Part shown: one piece after another, positions 1 to 9,935 of the stretch | How positions within the stretch are numbered: position 1 is the stretch's first letter | Layout: the number at the start of each line of letters is the position of its first letter | NCBI GenBank assembly: GCA_900128395.1 | Contig: LT649256.1 | Span: 1 to 57,485, forward strand | From: Stramenopiles sp. TOSAG23-2 | Taxonomy: Eukaryota > Sar | Direction of reading: 5' to 3' | Length of the DNA stretch: 57,485 nucleotides | Notes under the pieces: generated by a model | Database searches by the model: none | Told to the model about the DNA's origin: nothing | The model's input: only the letters and a program-made list of their open reading frames with translations | Program-made: the position numbers and the translations under genes

Positions 1-391
1 TATTGTATGGAATGTTGATACTGGTGAATGTATATTAACATTGAAAGGTCATACAGATCCTGTCGCATCAGTTGGATTTAATCATGATGGTACAAAGATT
101 GTATCTGGATCGGAAGATAATACAATACGTGTATGGAATGTTGATACTGGTGAATGTATATTCAATGGCAATCAATTAGAAAATACATTACGAAATGAAT
201 TTAACAGAACATTACAAGTACCATTAGTAGAATATTTTAATTATAATACAAAGTCAATTATTGGTATGTCAGGTGAAGGTCAAAATATCAATCCAGAAAT
301 GTATATTGGTAAAAAACATGGAGAAGAATTAGTATGTGTAATAAAAGATTCACAACATGCTAGTGTACATATCATGGAACATTGTTGTTGA
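1..391 (+). CDS. C-terminal end of a WD40-repeat protein (5' end outside window)
   Basis: The reading frame is already open at base 2 and runs to a TGA at 389-391, so only the last ~130 residues are present. Two WD40 blades are visible, each ending in an [15 protein letters not shown] strand, with a [11 protein letters not shown] motif typical of beta-propellers. After the last blade comes a ~70-residue tail containing GMSGEGQN. The tail aligns loosely with the tail of the opposite-strand NACHT-WD40 gene at 1299-6089 (GISGDSEQN there), so this is probably a paralogue with its ATPase part upstream of the window. WD40 propellers in such proteins are known to act as ligand-sensing or scaffold modules; what this one binds is unknown. 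Confidence 0.85.
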   Translation, partial: IVWNVDTGECILTLKGHTDPVASVGFNHDGTKIVSGSEDNTIRVWNVDTGECIFNGNQLENTLRNEFNRTLQVPLVEYFNYNTKSIIGMSGEGQNINPEMYIGKKHGEELVCVIKDSQHASVHIMEHCC

Positions 392-416
392 GAACTATAA
401 TTCTAAAAACTACAGT

Positions 417-1082
417 ATGCATAGCACATACGTTCGTATCATGAGTAAGAGTAAAATTTTATATATATATTTAAGAAAGAAAGATATTACTGTTAAATCA
501 TTAGACAACTTGGCAAAACCATTTTGTTATTTTGATACAACAATATCCAACAAAGCGGCTGATAGTTCCGACAGACCAAAAACAATAAAACTCACAGACA
601 AAGATCACACTGATTGCTGTCTGCAAATGAACGCATCCTATGTTCGCGATAATTATCTTTACCGGGCGACATCACATCACAAGAACAGGCTCTATGCCAA
701 GGCTAGGAAAGATAATTACACCAACGGAGATCGTTCACCATCACCAACTATATATCCATTCGGGATGAACACGCAGGGGGGGTTTTGTGATTTAGCAATT
801 TTATCTTTGAAACAAATGGCCAACAGAAAGTTTACACTTTCTTCTGCCACGAAACAAAAATTAAATTGGCTTAAAGCACAATGGGTCAATGAAACTTGTA
901 GAAATCTACAAGCTAAAGTGATCAAAACCGCGGCTTTTTGCCACAACCGTGCACTTCAAGATCTTTATCCGGATAGTTACCGGTTGTTGTTCACAACAGG
1001 ATCTTTCACTTTGACAACCTCACCGTTGTCGAATGAGCCCGGCGTCCAACGCGTTCAACGTTCGAACATGTTGGAAGGATAG
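417..1082 (+). CDS. Hypothetical ORF in a more GC-rich patch, function unknown
   Basis: An open frame of about 220 codons runs from an ATG at 417 to a TAG, between two convergent WD40 genes. I do not recognise any domain. The DNA from about 540 to 1080 looks noticeably less AT-rich than its surroundings and uses codons rare elsewhere here (GCG, CCG, ACC). There is no signal peptide or membrane segment and no reverse transcriptase or transposase motif. A 76-codon ORF lies on the opposite strand (716-946), so openness alone is weak evidence. It could be a transferred fragment, a piece of a mobile element or a chance ORF. Confidence 0.3.
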   Translation: MHSTYVRIMSKSKILYIYLRKKDITVKSLDNLAKPFCYFDTTISNKAADSSDRPKTIKLTDKDHTDCCLQMNASYVRDNYLYRATSHHKNRLYAKARKDNYTNGDRSPSPTIYPFGMNTQGGFCDLAILSLKQMANRKFTLSSATKQKLNWLKAQWVNETCRNLQAKVIKTAAFCHNRALQDLYPDSYRLLFTTGSFTLTTSPLSNEPGVQRVQRSNMLEG

Positions 1083-1207
1083 AAACCTACTTGTGCTTGT
1101 AGAGTATTAGTTTGCAGAGGTGCATTAGAGCTTTACTATAGTAGGATAACATAAAATTCTTGCGATTGAGTATTGAGCATATTACTTAACACGAGAAGTG
1201 TAAAATT

Positions 1208-1228
1208 ATTATAACTTAGATTTTAACC
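1208..1228 (-). promoter_or_regulatory. Candidate 3' element downstream of the NACHT gene
   Basis: The plus strand reads TTATAACTTAGATTTTAACC here, so the gene-sense strand reads GGTTAAAATCTAAGTTATAA, about 70 bp past the stop codon of the minus-strand gene at 1299. The same 21 bases recur at 16146-16166 past another minus-strand gene. Role inferred from position only. Confidence 0.4.
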
Positions 1229-1298
1229 GTCACAATTATATACTTCGTAATTATACAATTAAATTATACACGCGCTCAAAAAAAAATTGTACACAAAC

Positions 1299-4200
1299 TT
1301 AAAAAATTCTCTTCAAAAAGTGCACGATTGAATCTTCTTTAAAATACGCAAGATCTTTATTTTTGCGATTAAATTTTACCTTTGGGTTCTGTTCCGAATC
1401 ACCAGATATGCCAATGGTGTAAGATGTCTTTTTATCCTCGTATGTCTTTTCGTTGACCAAGAAGTGGAAAAACTGCTTTATGGATCCTATAGCTTGGTCA
1501 AAATCCGCTCTGTATTCATCACTAATTTGAGGCCCTGTAAATAAACATTCACCTTTTTCAACACTCCATATTTTGACACTATCATCTCTTGATGTCGATG
1601 CTATCTTCGTAAAATCATTGCTATATCTGACATTAAGAACAAAATCTGTATGCCCACTTAAAGTAGTAATACACATTCCAGTACCTAAATCCCAAATTTT
1701 GACTGCTTTATCATCTGAGCCACTTATCATTTTCGTATAATCATCATTAAAATCAATCGAATTAATACTTTCATGGGTAATGGTTAATTTACACACAGCA
1801 CTTTCTGGATTCCAAAATTTGATTTCCATAGCTGCTCTAGAAATTATTGTTTCTTTACCATCCATAAAATTACTAAAACGTGCAGAAGCAATCTTACTTG
1901 TATGCCCTTCTAGATTGGATATGCATTCGCCACTATCTATATTCCAAAGTTTTAAATTAGAATGTTCATCTCCGGACAACAAGCGTGTCCCAGTTTTATC
2001 AAAAGTAACAGTCTTGATTAATAAGTATTTATCTTCATCTTCATCTTCACCATCTTCTCCTGAATTAGCATCACCAACATTCAACATATGCAAGATTTCC
2101 CACGTCTTCGTATCCCAGATGATGATTTCGTTAGATGCAGATGCCATTTTCGTACCATCTTTACTAAACTTGATGGCTCGCACCCAATCGTTGTGTTTAG
2201 TTAATATTTGTATACATTCTCCTGTAGCAGTATTCCAAACTCTTATATCACAATCTCTTGAACCGGTCGTCAGAATTGTATTGTCTGAATTTAGACACAT
2301 TCGCATCACAGAATCTTTATGGCATAATTTACTGCGCTGTAACTCTTCTCCCATTTCTACATCCCAAATCTTTATACGACCATCATCTGAAACAGATACT
2401 GTTTTATTAGTACTGTTGTTTGTAACTGCTATAGCAGTTACAGGCTTGTGATGGCCTTTGAAAGTAGATATACATTCACCAGTATTTACGTCCCACATTT
2501 TTATTTTTTTATCAAATGATGCAGATAAAACTTTCGATCCATCAAAACTAAATGCAACAGCGGTAATTTGTTTTCTGTGACCTTCAAGTGTACATGTACA
2601 CTCTTTGCTAGTTGTATCCCAGATATTTATAGAATCACCAACACCAGATACGATTCTTGTACCATCATTACTAAATGAAACAGAATGTATCTCTCCATCA
2701 CCATCAAAAGTAAAAATACATTCAGAAGTTGCTACATTCCAAAGTTTCATAGACTTATCTTCTGCTCCAGAGACAATAAGTGTATCATCATGATTAAATA
2801 CGGCAGATCTGACAAAATCTAAATGCCCAGATAAAACGGATATACAATCTGTCTTATTTGTATCCCAAATTTTGACATGGTTGTCTTCAGATCCTGATAC
2901 AAGTTTTGTACAATCATTACTGAAGGCAATGCACGTGAATTTTTTTCTCTCCTCATTAAGACATGTTAGCATGCATTCACGATCTTCAATATCCCAGACT
3001 TTTAATGTCCCATCTTCAGATGCAGATGCAATCTTTCTGCCATCTTTGCAAAAGGCCACGCCTGTAATATAATCTTCATGCCCCTCAAATGTAAAAATAC
3101 ATTCACCATTCCTTACGTTCCATAATTTTACGGTCGTATCTTCAGAGCCTGATATTACTTTCGTACCTTTATTGTTTATTGCCACGCTAGTTATAGACGT
3201 TTTTCTAGCATGCCCAAAAAAAGTTCCTACACACGGCGTACCAGCAGGTTCAAATGTTTGTTGCATTGGACACCACCAACCTTTCCCTCCAGACGGTCCT
3301 TTCCAAGCTCTTACATGGGAAAGCAAAGTACCTATCTCTTCTTCCGTCTCTTCATAGCCCATTAACCGTGCAACCAATTGGGCTGAAATTTGTCTTGGGT
3401 CCATAGCTAAGCCACTTTGTGCCAATTGGAATGAATTTCGTAGCAAGAGAAAAGCTTTATCGCGTACACCACAATCAAAAATTCTATTTGAATCTTCTAC
3501 CAATCCATACAATGGCCCAATTTTTGCGCGTTGTAAAAGCCATTGAAATTGAAACATAATATTTCTTGCTTGATCAGCTAAATGGTTTTCATCTCGATTA
3601 CCTTTGCATAAGTGCGCAACAATGTGTTTTACTGCATACCGAGCCAAAAACACGTCTGTTATATTCTGCACGTCTTTTAAAATGGTTAAACATCGTTCAC
3701 CGAGACGTTTATGTGCAGGTTGGAGATTAACAAAAAATGGCTCTCCTTCACGCTCTTCATCAACTAACCAATCTTTCACACTTTTATGAAACACATGCAA
3801 ACGGTGGTCCCGAACTGGAAACAGTGATGAAAGTTTTGCCACCGCTCGTTTACGATCCCTTTTATTTGTTATGTTTAATAACTCATCCAAAGATTTAATA
3901 TGCAACGGTTCTTCAGCGGCTACAACACTTTCAATGATACTCCATAATAATGAGTTTGGTTCAAAATCAGTCCCTCCAAGTAATCGCTCGAACTGTGACT
4001 CATAAAAAGCCTCAATACCGTCAGGAAATTGTTTTAAATCTTCAATAGTTGTAGTGTCTTGCGGATTTATCTTCTCCACTGCATACCTTGCATATATAAA
4101 CACTCCATTTGATTTAGCAGCTAGAATTTTAGACCCTTCATTTACCTCATCTTCCCCTGCCAACAAATTTTTCAACGTGTCTTTAATATATAAACATATA

Positions 4201-6089
4201 TCGTACATATTTTTCTCCGAATCTGCTACCAATGGTATTGGTTGAAATGCTTTTAATTTTTTCATAATACCCATTTCTGGTCTAGTAGTTAGAAAAACGC
4301 CCAACCATGATGGCAAGTTTTTAAAGTTGTCTCTTATCGTTTTCAAAAAATCATTTTCCCCATCATGCTCGCATTCATCCAAGGCATCAATCAATATAAT
4401 TTGCCGAGTTTCAAACGGGTTTTTCACTTTGGATAGCGGCTCTCGAAGTAATTTGTCAAATAAACTGGTTACATTATAAATATTATAAAGTTCTGCTCTT
4501 GTATTTCCTAAATTTTCAAGTTCTTTTTGGTATAATGGAATCTTTGATGCAATTTGATAAGCTAAGGAACATAAAATGTGTTTTGGATTTCGCTTACGAT
4601 TGTCATCATGGCGACAAAAATGATGCGCAATTACATAATTTTGACGATTGCGGACTAACATGCTCATAATTCCAGTTTTACCCATACCTGCGCCACTTGA
4701 TAAAACACAAAATTTAGAGTCTGGTTCATTTAAAACCCAATTATCAAAATCATTAAAAGCCCATTCACGTGTTCCAGTGTGAAAACGTTCGACGGCACCA
4801 TTAATTTCCACATCAAAGTTTAATGGATCAAGCATTTGTTTCAACGACGTAGAAAGACTTTTTGTCTCTTTATCAATTATTAAATTAAGCTTTTTCATCA
4901 TCTCGGTTTGATTGTTTAGCGAGATATCTTGATTTGTCAATATTTTAGTTTGGCCCTCCTTCAACGCGTTCAGTTCACTTAATAGATTTTGTTCTTGCAT
5001 TTTTAGATGCGAAAGTATCTCATTTTTCAAATCTTCATTGCCTTCATTTAACATTGCTTCCAGCGCATCGTTTGCTGTCGTCGAATTGTTTGGTAATTTT
5101 TCATACAACGCTTCATCTCGTTTCATTATTTGTAAAAGATCTGCTTTAATGTCCACTTGCATCGTAAATTTTGCCATTTCCATTGCTTCGAGTATAGATG
5201 CTTTTATTGATTTTAATCTATCACGATCTACTTTTGCACAAAAAAAAGCTTGAAAGCCTTTCCTATTTTGCGATAACTCAATTATTTTTAATGCATCTTC
5301 CAACTTGGAATTTATCAATAAAATTGGCTCTTTTGTTTGAAAGTTTTTTAATCCATTAATTACAGAACTTTCAATTGTATTTAGAAAATCCAAGAAATCC
5401 AAAATTTCAACACGTAGTTTGTCCTGCTGTTGTACAAGGTCATAAATTCCTTTTACAGTTTGTACAAATATAAATGCAACTGGCATAACGACGGCAGTAC
5501 AATTTGCCAATTCGACTGCACCTTTTGCTGCACCCTCAAGAAACGCAGCACTTGCTGTTTGTAATTGATATTTTTTATTATCAGTTATGCTAGAGTTTTG
5601 TGAGGTTATTTGTTCTTTGGTTTTATTTTTTTGTTGTTCTTGCACTTCGTTTGCATTATTTAGTCCTTTTTGTTGTTCCTCTTTCTTAATTTGTTTGTTC
5701 TTTTCAACAGACTCTGGAAGTCTCACAGTTTCTTCCTTTACAACGACTTTCTCTTTCACTACTTTGCCTTTTATCACTTCTTCTTTCGCCGCAAGGTTTT
5801 GCTCTTTTTCAGACGAAATAATTGTGAGTCGTGCATCGGCTCCAGCATCACGTACCAAACGGTCACACTCCTTTCGTTTACTGCATTTCGACCCTTTATA
5901 CATAAAATTAAAAGAACCATTTTGTGGCAACTCTGCAAATTCATCGGCCTCCAGCTCAATTTCTTTACGTGCAATATCCAATGTAGCTGTTTCTTCAACA
6001 TCAATTGTCGTACACCCTTCATTATTATAAATCACCGTCACTGTGAATGTTGATACATCGTTTTTTGTCTTTGACGCCCCACCGCCCAT
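1299..6089 (-). CDS. Myristoylated STAND protein: ubiquitin-like / helical bundle / NACHT / WD40
   Basis: A 1596-residue single-exon gene. It begins MGGGASK, an N-myristoylation signal (Gly2, Ser6). Residues ~14-92 look like a ubiquitin-like beta-grasp fold. A Lys/Glu-rich linker follows, then a helical region (~180-320) resembling four-helix-bundle domains of the HeLo or MLKL type, then a coiled coil (~360-420). The NACHT ATPase has Walker A GAGMGKTG near residue 465 and Walker B ILIDALDECE near 568. Thirteen WD40 blades run from ~960 nearly to the end; blade 10 carries an acidic insert. STAND NTPases of this plan are signal-triggered oligomeric switches in immunity and cell death. The NACHT and WD40 calls are firm; the 4-helix call and any death function are inferences. 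The ATG at 6087-6089 gives the myristoylation site. Confidence 0.9.
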   Translation of the reverse strand: MGGGASKTKNDVSTFTVTVIYNNEGCTTIDVEETATLDIARKEIELEADEFAELPQNGSFNFMYKGSKCSKRKECDRLVRDAGADARLTIISSEKEQNLAAKEEVIKGKVVKEKVVVKEETVRLPESVEKNKQIKKEEQQKGLNNANEVQEQQKNKTKEQITSQNSSITDNKKYQLQTASAAFLEGAAKGAVELANCTAVVMPVAFIFVQTVKGIYDLVQQQDKLRVEILDFLDFLNTIESSVINGLKNFQTKEPILLINSKLEDALKIIELSQNRKGFQAFFCAKVDRDRLKSIKASILEAMEMAKFTMQVDIKADLLQIMKRDEALYEKLPNNSTTANDALEAMLNEGNEDLKNEILSHLKMQEQNLLSELNALKEGQTKILTNQDISLNNQTEMMKKLNLIIDKETKSLSTSLKQMLDPLNFDVEINGAVERFHTGTREWAFNDFDNWVLNEPDSKFCVLSSGAGMGKTGIMSMLVRNRQNYVIAHHFCRHDDNRKRNPKHILCSLAYQIASKIPLYQKELENLGNTRAELYNIYNVTSLFDKLLREPLSKVKNPFETRQIILIDALDECEHDGENDFLKTIRDNFKNLPSWLGVFLTTRPEMGIMKKLKAFQPIPLVADSEKNMYDICLYIKDTLKNLLAGEDEVNEGSKILAAKSNGVFIYARYAVEKINPQDTTTIEDLKQFPDGIEAFYESQFERLLGGTDFEPNSLLWSIIESVVAAEEPLHIKSLDELLNITNKRDRKRAVAKLSSLFPVRDHRLHVFHKSVKDWLVDEEREGEPFFVNLQPAHKRLGERCLTILKDVQNITDVFLARYAVKHIVAHLCKGNRDENHLADQARNIMFQFQWLLQRAKIGPLYGLVEDSNRIFDCGVRDKAFLLLRNSFQLAQSGLAMDPRQISAQLVARLMGYEETEEEIGTLLSHVRAWKGPSGGKGWWCPMQQTFEPAGTPCVGTFFGHARKTSITSVAINNKGTKVISGSEDTTVKLWNVRNGECIFTFEGHEDYITGVAFCKDGRKIASASEDGTLKVWDIEDRECMLTCLNEERKKFTCIAFSNDCTKLVSGSEDNHVKIWDTNKTDCISVLSGHLDFVRSAVFNHDDTLIVSGAEDKSMKLWNVATSECIFTFDGDGEIHSVSFSNDGTRIVSGVGDSINIWDTTSKECTCTLEGHRKQITAVAFSFDGSKVLSASFDKKIKMWDVNTGECISTFKGHHKPVTAIAVTNNSTNKTVSVSDDGRIKIWDVEMGEELQRSKLCHKDSVMRMCLNSDNTILTTGSRDCDIRVWNTATGECIQILTKHNDWVRAIKFSKDGTKMASASNEIIIWDTKTWEILHMLNVGDANSGEDGEDEDEDKYLLIKTVTFDKTGTRLLSGDEHSNLKLWNIDSGECISNLEGHTSKIASARFSNFMDGKETIISRAAMEIKFWNPESAVCKLTITHESINSIDFNDDYTKMISGSDDKAVKIWDLGTGMCITTLSGHTDFVLNVRYSNDFTKIASTSRDDSVKIWSVEKGECLFTGPQISDEYRADFDQAIGSIKQFFHFLVNEKTYEDKKTSYTIGISGDSEQNPKVKFNRKNKDLAYFKEDSIVHFLKRIF

Positions 6090-6932
6090 TTTTTACAATT
6101 ATATATTTATATTAAAATAAATGTTATTGATTTTATTTATGTGTTTAAATTTCGTAATTTATCAATATTTCTGTGAAGAATGAGTATTGTATTATAATAA
6201 AAAATTATGAACGTATAATATATTATCCGAAAAATTTCTTTTCTCTGGTACAATACAACTACACTCAATTAATTTCCAATTGCAAATAGCTGTCACACTC
6301 TTCTAGACAGACAATAAAAGCCTTTGATCATGTTCGAATAATTATAATGTTGTATTATTGAAATTATATAATTACATATATGTACCGGATTTACGTGTAT
6401 ATATTTACTATCGTATATGTATAAGTGTTGATTGTTGATTGCAATGAAGAAGGGATTATTATTAATATAGCATATAAATATTATATTATAGCATTATAAT
6501 ATTATTATAGAACAGGAGATCCTGATAAAAATAATATATAATAAAATAAAAAAGAAGAAAAAAAACAAAGAGAGATCTGGGAGCTGGGAGATCTGGTGCA
6601 TCTTGCGAGAGATCCCAGCATTCTGCGTCGTCAGACTAAGACGTAGAGAGGATCCTCTCTACTATAAGACGACTCACAGATAATAATCCCAAAGAGAAAT
6701 ATACTATTATATATACCTTAACCTAACTCACACATATATCTCACGAAACTTAACAACATATTTTTACATATTATATATATACAACACATTATGATCCACA
6801 GAACGAGAGAGATTACAGTATAATATAATTGTAAAATATCTTTTGTGTTGAATGTACCTCGTATATGTGTATAAACTACCCGGACATATTTTATTGCATT
6901 TTATCAAACATAGACACTCGATTTTATATACC
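6090..6932. promoter_or_regulatory. Divergent intergenic region with strong hairpins
   Basis: This upstream region is shared by the NACHT gene (leftward) and the gene at 6933 (rightward). It is mostly AT-rich simple sequence but holds a GC-richer block at 6571-6675. In that block CTGGGA (6584) pairs with TCCCAG (6613), and a perfect 20-base palindrome, GTAGAGAGGATCCTCTCTAC, lies at 6643-6662. An outer stem GTCGTC (6627) / GACGAC (6668) encloses the palindrome. An ACCTTAA motif lies at 6715-6721. No gene is supported before 6933. Confidence 0.6.
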
Positions 6933-7978
6933 ATGGATCGATTGATACCATGGAATAGAATGATTCGTATATTGTATTGTTTCATTCTTCCATCCATTGC
7001 CATGATTGCATCATCCAATATATCCATCATGAATAAATATCGATTTAACATTCGATTTCAAAATTATTACATTAAATTACCAAATGATAAACAACAACAA
7101 TTGCAAATCATGATTGCTATGGCTATTGATGATGATGTTACCGTACAATCATTAATTGATAGAATTAACAATATCTTGCATATGATGCATTGGCTTTACC
7201 AAAACCAATAAACAATCAAAAAATAGACTTGCTTTTAGATTTTACGGTCTATTGTGGATTAAGACATCGTTATTTATCTCGATTATATAATTTATGGGAA
7301 AAATTGATAACTACTGATCATACAATATTGATGTTACAATGTTGGAAATCTACAACAAATGCACCAGTACCCATACTTTTAGAAGATATATTATTAGATG
7401 TAGAACCTATGTTTCAAATATTGCATTATGAATCATGTGAGAAAAATCAAATATTAGGTGGTCCACATGGTGCATGGTGTATCTATTTGAAAAAAGTGAA
7501 AAAGATACTACAAGCAGAAAGTAAAATGGTTAAAAATCGATTATCATTGTATAATTTTCAAGATAATAATGGTAATGATTATTATTATGATGATTTTAAT
7601 GTGTTAAAACAATTCATTATAAATGGTAAGAATAATTTTGAGAAAATTAATGTATGGAGTACTATATTCCGTCTCTCTATGATAAATATACAACAAAAGA
7701 AAGAAAGTAGTAATAAAGGATTTAAAATTCACTACAATGTTTTAGATAAATTAATTAAAATGGTGGTTGTTGATACTAATGATAAAAAAGAGATTGAAAA
7801 TAATACTAATGTTAAAGGAAATTTGATTAAAATGGCATTGTATGAGTTAGAAAATAATAGGAGTTTGAATGGGAAAAAGGATAGGTGGATGACAAAGAAA
7901 CAAAAGCGAAAGATAAAAAGATTGCTTGAAAATCATTTATTACTGCTGTTGGAGGAAGATAAAGAATATTATTTGTAA
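6933..7978 (+). CDS. Unknown protein, N-terminal hydrophobic segment, frame broken near 7169-7202
   Basis: Two overlapping open frames form one probable gene. The first, with the better start at ATG 6933 (CCATGG context; an upstream in-frame ATG exists at 6852), encodes a signal-like or anchor segment (RILYCFILPSIAMIASS) and a possible ubiquitin-like stretch, and stops at ~7204. The second frame is open from 7169 and continues (ALPKPINNQKIDLLLDF) to 7978, with a Lys-rich, helical, Asn-rich C-terminus. A single frame change in 7169-7202 joins them. I found no GT-AG pair that repairs it. It may be a pseudogene, a base error or a missed intron. No family recognised. Confidence 0.5.
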
Positions 7979-8082
7979 ACTCTAGCAAAGGGATCGAGAT
8001 CTGGTGTAATTTTTTAAATATTTAAATTTATCTAGATATATATTTAGATACCTGTATATTAATTATAAAATTGAAAAAATAT

Positions 8083-8101
8083 ACGTACGTACTTCGTACG
8101 T
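8083..8101. terminator. Palindrome between convergent genes
   Basis: ACGTACG and CGTACGT arms (7 bp) are separated by TACTT, in the 132-bp gap between convergent genes ending at 7978 and 8111. Being symmetric, it could form a hairpin in both transcripts. The 3'-signal role is inferred from position and from similar palindromes in other convergent gaps. Confidence 0.35.
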
Positions 8102-8110
8102 CGTAAATCC

Positions 8111-9403
8111 TCACAAATTGCTACTTTTAATCATGATATCTCGAACAACTAATCCAACTGCTAACGTGACGATACTGATCAAGGAGACAATAGCTCGGCG
8201 ATATACTTCAACGGTGATAGGAACACCAAAACATTGCCAGACAACCCGTTCACGCTGCGCTTCCATGCCTTCAAAAAACAAAGTCAATCCTTGTGATGTA
8301 TCACCAATACCAAAATATTTGGATGATAATACATGTAAAATGTTCGGTCGTTTTAGCATTTTCATAACTTTCGTCCAAGCTAACGATGGCCTCAATGTGA
8401 AATACAACAAAATTATGGTACCTATAGACATCCCAAACACAACAACGCAGGAAAACAATAAATACAACATATTAGTGTTGTGCGATGATGTTGTATAAAA
8501 AGCGATATCTGCTAAAGTCGTTATAACTACTATAATATTGCTAAATAATACAATTCCTATGAACTTCCCAAGCCATCTTTGTGCTCTAAACATGCCTGAA
8601 CATAATGAATCGCACGATGCTGTGATTTTATCCATAACCAATTTGGCAGCACCGTTATGATTTAGCATCAATAATTTAAACTCCTTCATAATTCTTTCTA
8701 TTGCTACGTGTTGCCCAATTGAAATTACAATTGTAACCACGACGAAAACGCCCGACGATAACATAATATAAGGCATAAGAATCAAGAGAAAAACATATCT
8801 AAGCAATATTAATAATTGAACCCATTGATTGACCCATGCATTTTGTTGAAAGTAAAATATATATCCTGAAATTATACCAATCAATACAATCACAAGGGGA
8901 AGGAATATTCCAAATAAAATGAATGTCAAAATCTTGTTAGCAAATTTTTGTTGTTTTGATCCAATAATTTTCCACATTGAAAAAAAATGCACACCACCGT
9001 CATTGAAATACCCGTATAATTGGTTGATTCCAAAATAACCCAGTAGAACAGCCAGCCATAATGACTGGGGTATTGTTGCAAATGTTATCGGGGCAAGCGT
9101 AGTTCTCTTTTTTACTGCATCAATATTCATTTGAAAAGGCCAACTTAAACCTACGAATATACTTAAAATTCGAAAAAGCAACACAAAAATTCTTTTACAA
9201 ACGTTTCGCTTTTCCTTCAATGCCATCGTCAGATATAGAGAGAAGCGTATCACAGATGGCATCATTTTAACTTCATTTGTAACATCCTCTTTTTGCACCA
9301 TGTCATTAATATTATTATTAGTAGCATTTTCTAAATCTACATTTTCCTCTTCAATTGATGATTTAACATATTCACTATGCTTTACATCATTGTTCTGTTC
9401 CAT
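8111..9403 (-). CDS. Multi-pass membrane protein, possibly 7TM chemoreceptor-like
   Basis: 430 residues starting at ATG 9401-9403. An acidic, Asn-rich cytosol-type N-terminus (~60 residues) is followed by roughly seven or eight hydrophobic helices, for example KILTFILFGIFLPLVIVLIG and SIVTLAVGLVVRDIM, the last ending at the C-terminus. No transporter signature, glycosylation-rich domain or signal peptide is seen. The helix count, the long loop before the last two helices (residues ~340-390) and the conserved-looking FGVPIT before the last helix recall the gustatory-receptor-like (GRL) superfamily of insects and protists, but I cannot show this from sequence alone. A membrane protein is certain; the family is not. 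Confidence 0.7.
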   Translation of the reverse strand: MEQNNDVKHSEYVKSSIEEENVDLENATNNNINDMVQKEDVTNEVKMMPSVIRFSLYLTMALKEKRNVCKRIFVLLFRILSIFVGLSWPFQMNIDAVKKRTTLAPITFATIPQSLWLAVLLGYFGINQLYGYFNDGGVHFFSMWKIIGSKQQKFANKILTFILFGIFLPLVIVLIGIISGYIFYFQQNAWVNQWVQLLILLRYVFLLILMPYIMLSSGVFVVVTIVISIGQHVAIERIMKEFKLLMLNHNGAAKLVMDKITASCDSLCSGMFRAQRWLGKFIGIVLFSNIIVVITTLADIAFYTTSSHNTNMLYLLFSCVVVFGMSIGTIILLYFTLRPSLAWTKVMKMLKRPNILHVLSSKYFGIGDTSQGLTLFFEGMEAQRERVVWQCFGVPITVEVYRRAIVSLISIVTLAVGLVVRDIMIKSSNL

Positions 9404-9935
9404 TTTGTAAATGAATATCTTTTGTTTTTATTTTCGTATGTACTTGTTACCCTGTAGTATGGTTTACTGTAATTTTTCTATTGCATTTCACTTGTTGAAT
9501 ATATTGTTCCTCTTTCCATATTCCTATTTACATTTTCCTATTTTTTTACATTAGTGCCCAAGTTAAAGTAAGAATAATATATTATAATGATGGGGTGATG
9601 GGGTTGATGGGGAAAAAATCACCTTAAGCGACTGTAAACCAGTAAACCTGTAACCACCTTTTTTTTATTTTGCCCATCATCATGTATATATCTATAATAT
9701 CTATCTATCTATATAAATTTTTTAATTAATACACCGATAAAGTTACACACACACACACATATATAACTTTAATTTATTTACTTTTTCACGGAACAGAGAA
9801 TAGTGTTGATCAAAACATAGGTTGTTTAATAAATATCAAGCAATAAGATTATAATTTATTAGTATTTGGGTCATAGTATTGTTATAATTGTATTCTATAA
9901 TAATAATATTCTACTAATTTCATTATTATATAAAT
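9404..9935. promoter_or_regulatory. Divergent intergenic region
   Basis: Shared upstream region of the membrane-protein gene (leftward) and the amidase gene (rightward). It holds a short TGATGGGG triplication at about 9587-9612, an ACCTTAA motif at 9621-9627, a CA run near 9750 and AT-rich sequence up to the amidase start. No RNA gene or ORF is supported. Confidence 0.5.

Noticed and set aside
1780..6053. Plus-strand open frames inside the NACHT-WD40 gene
   Set aside because: Antisense shadows of an uninterrupted 1596-codon gene with clear motifs.
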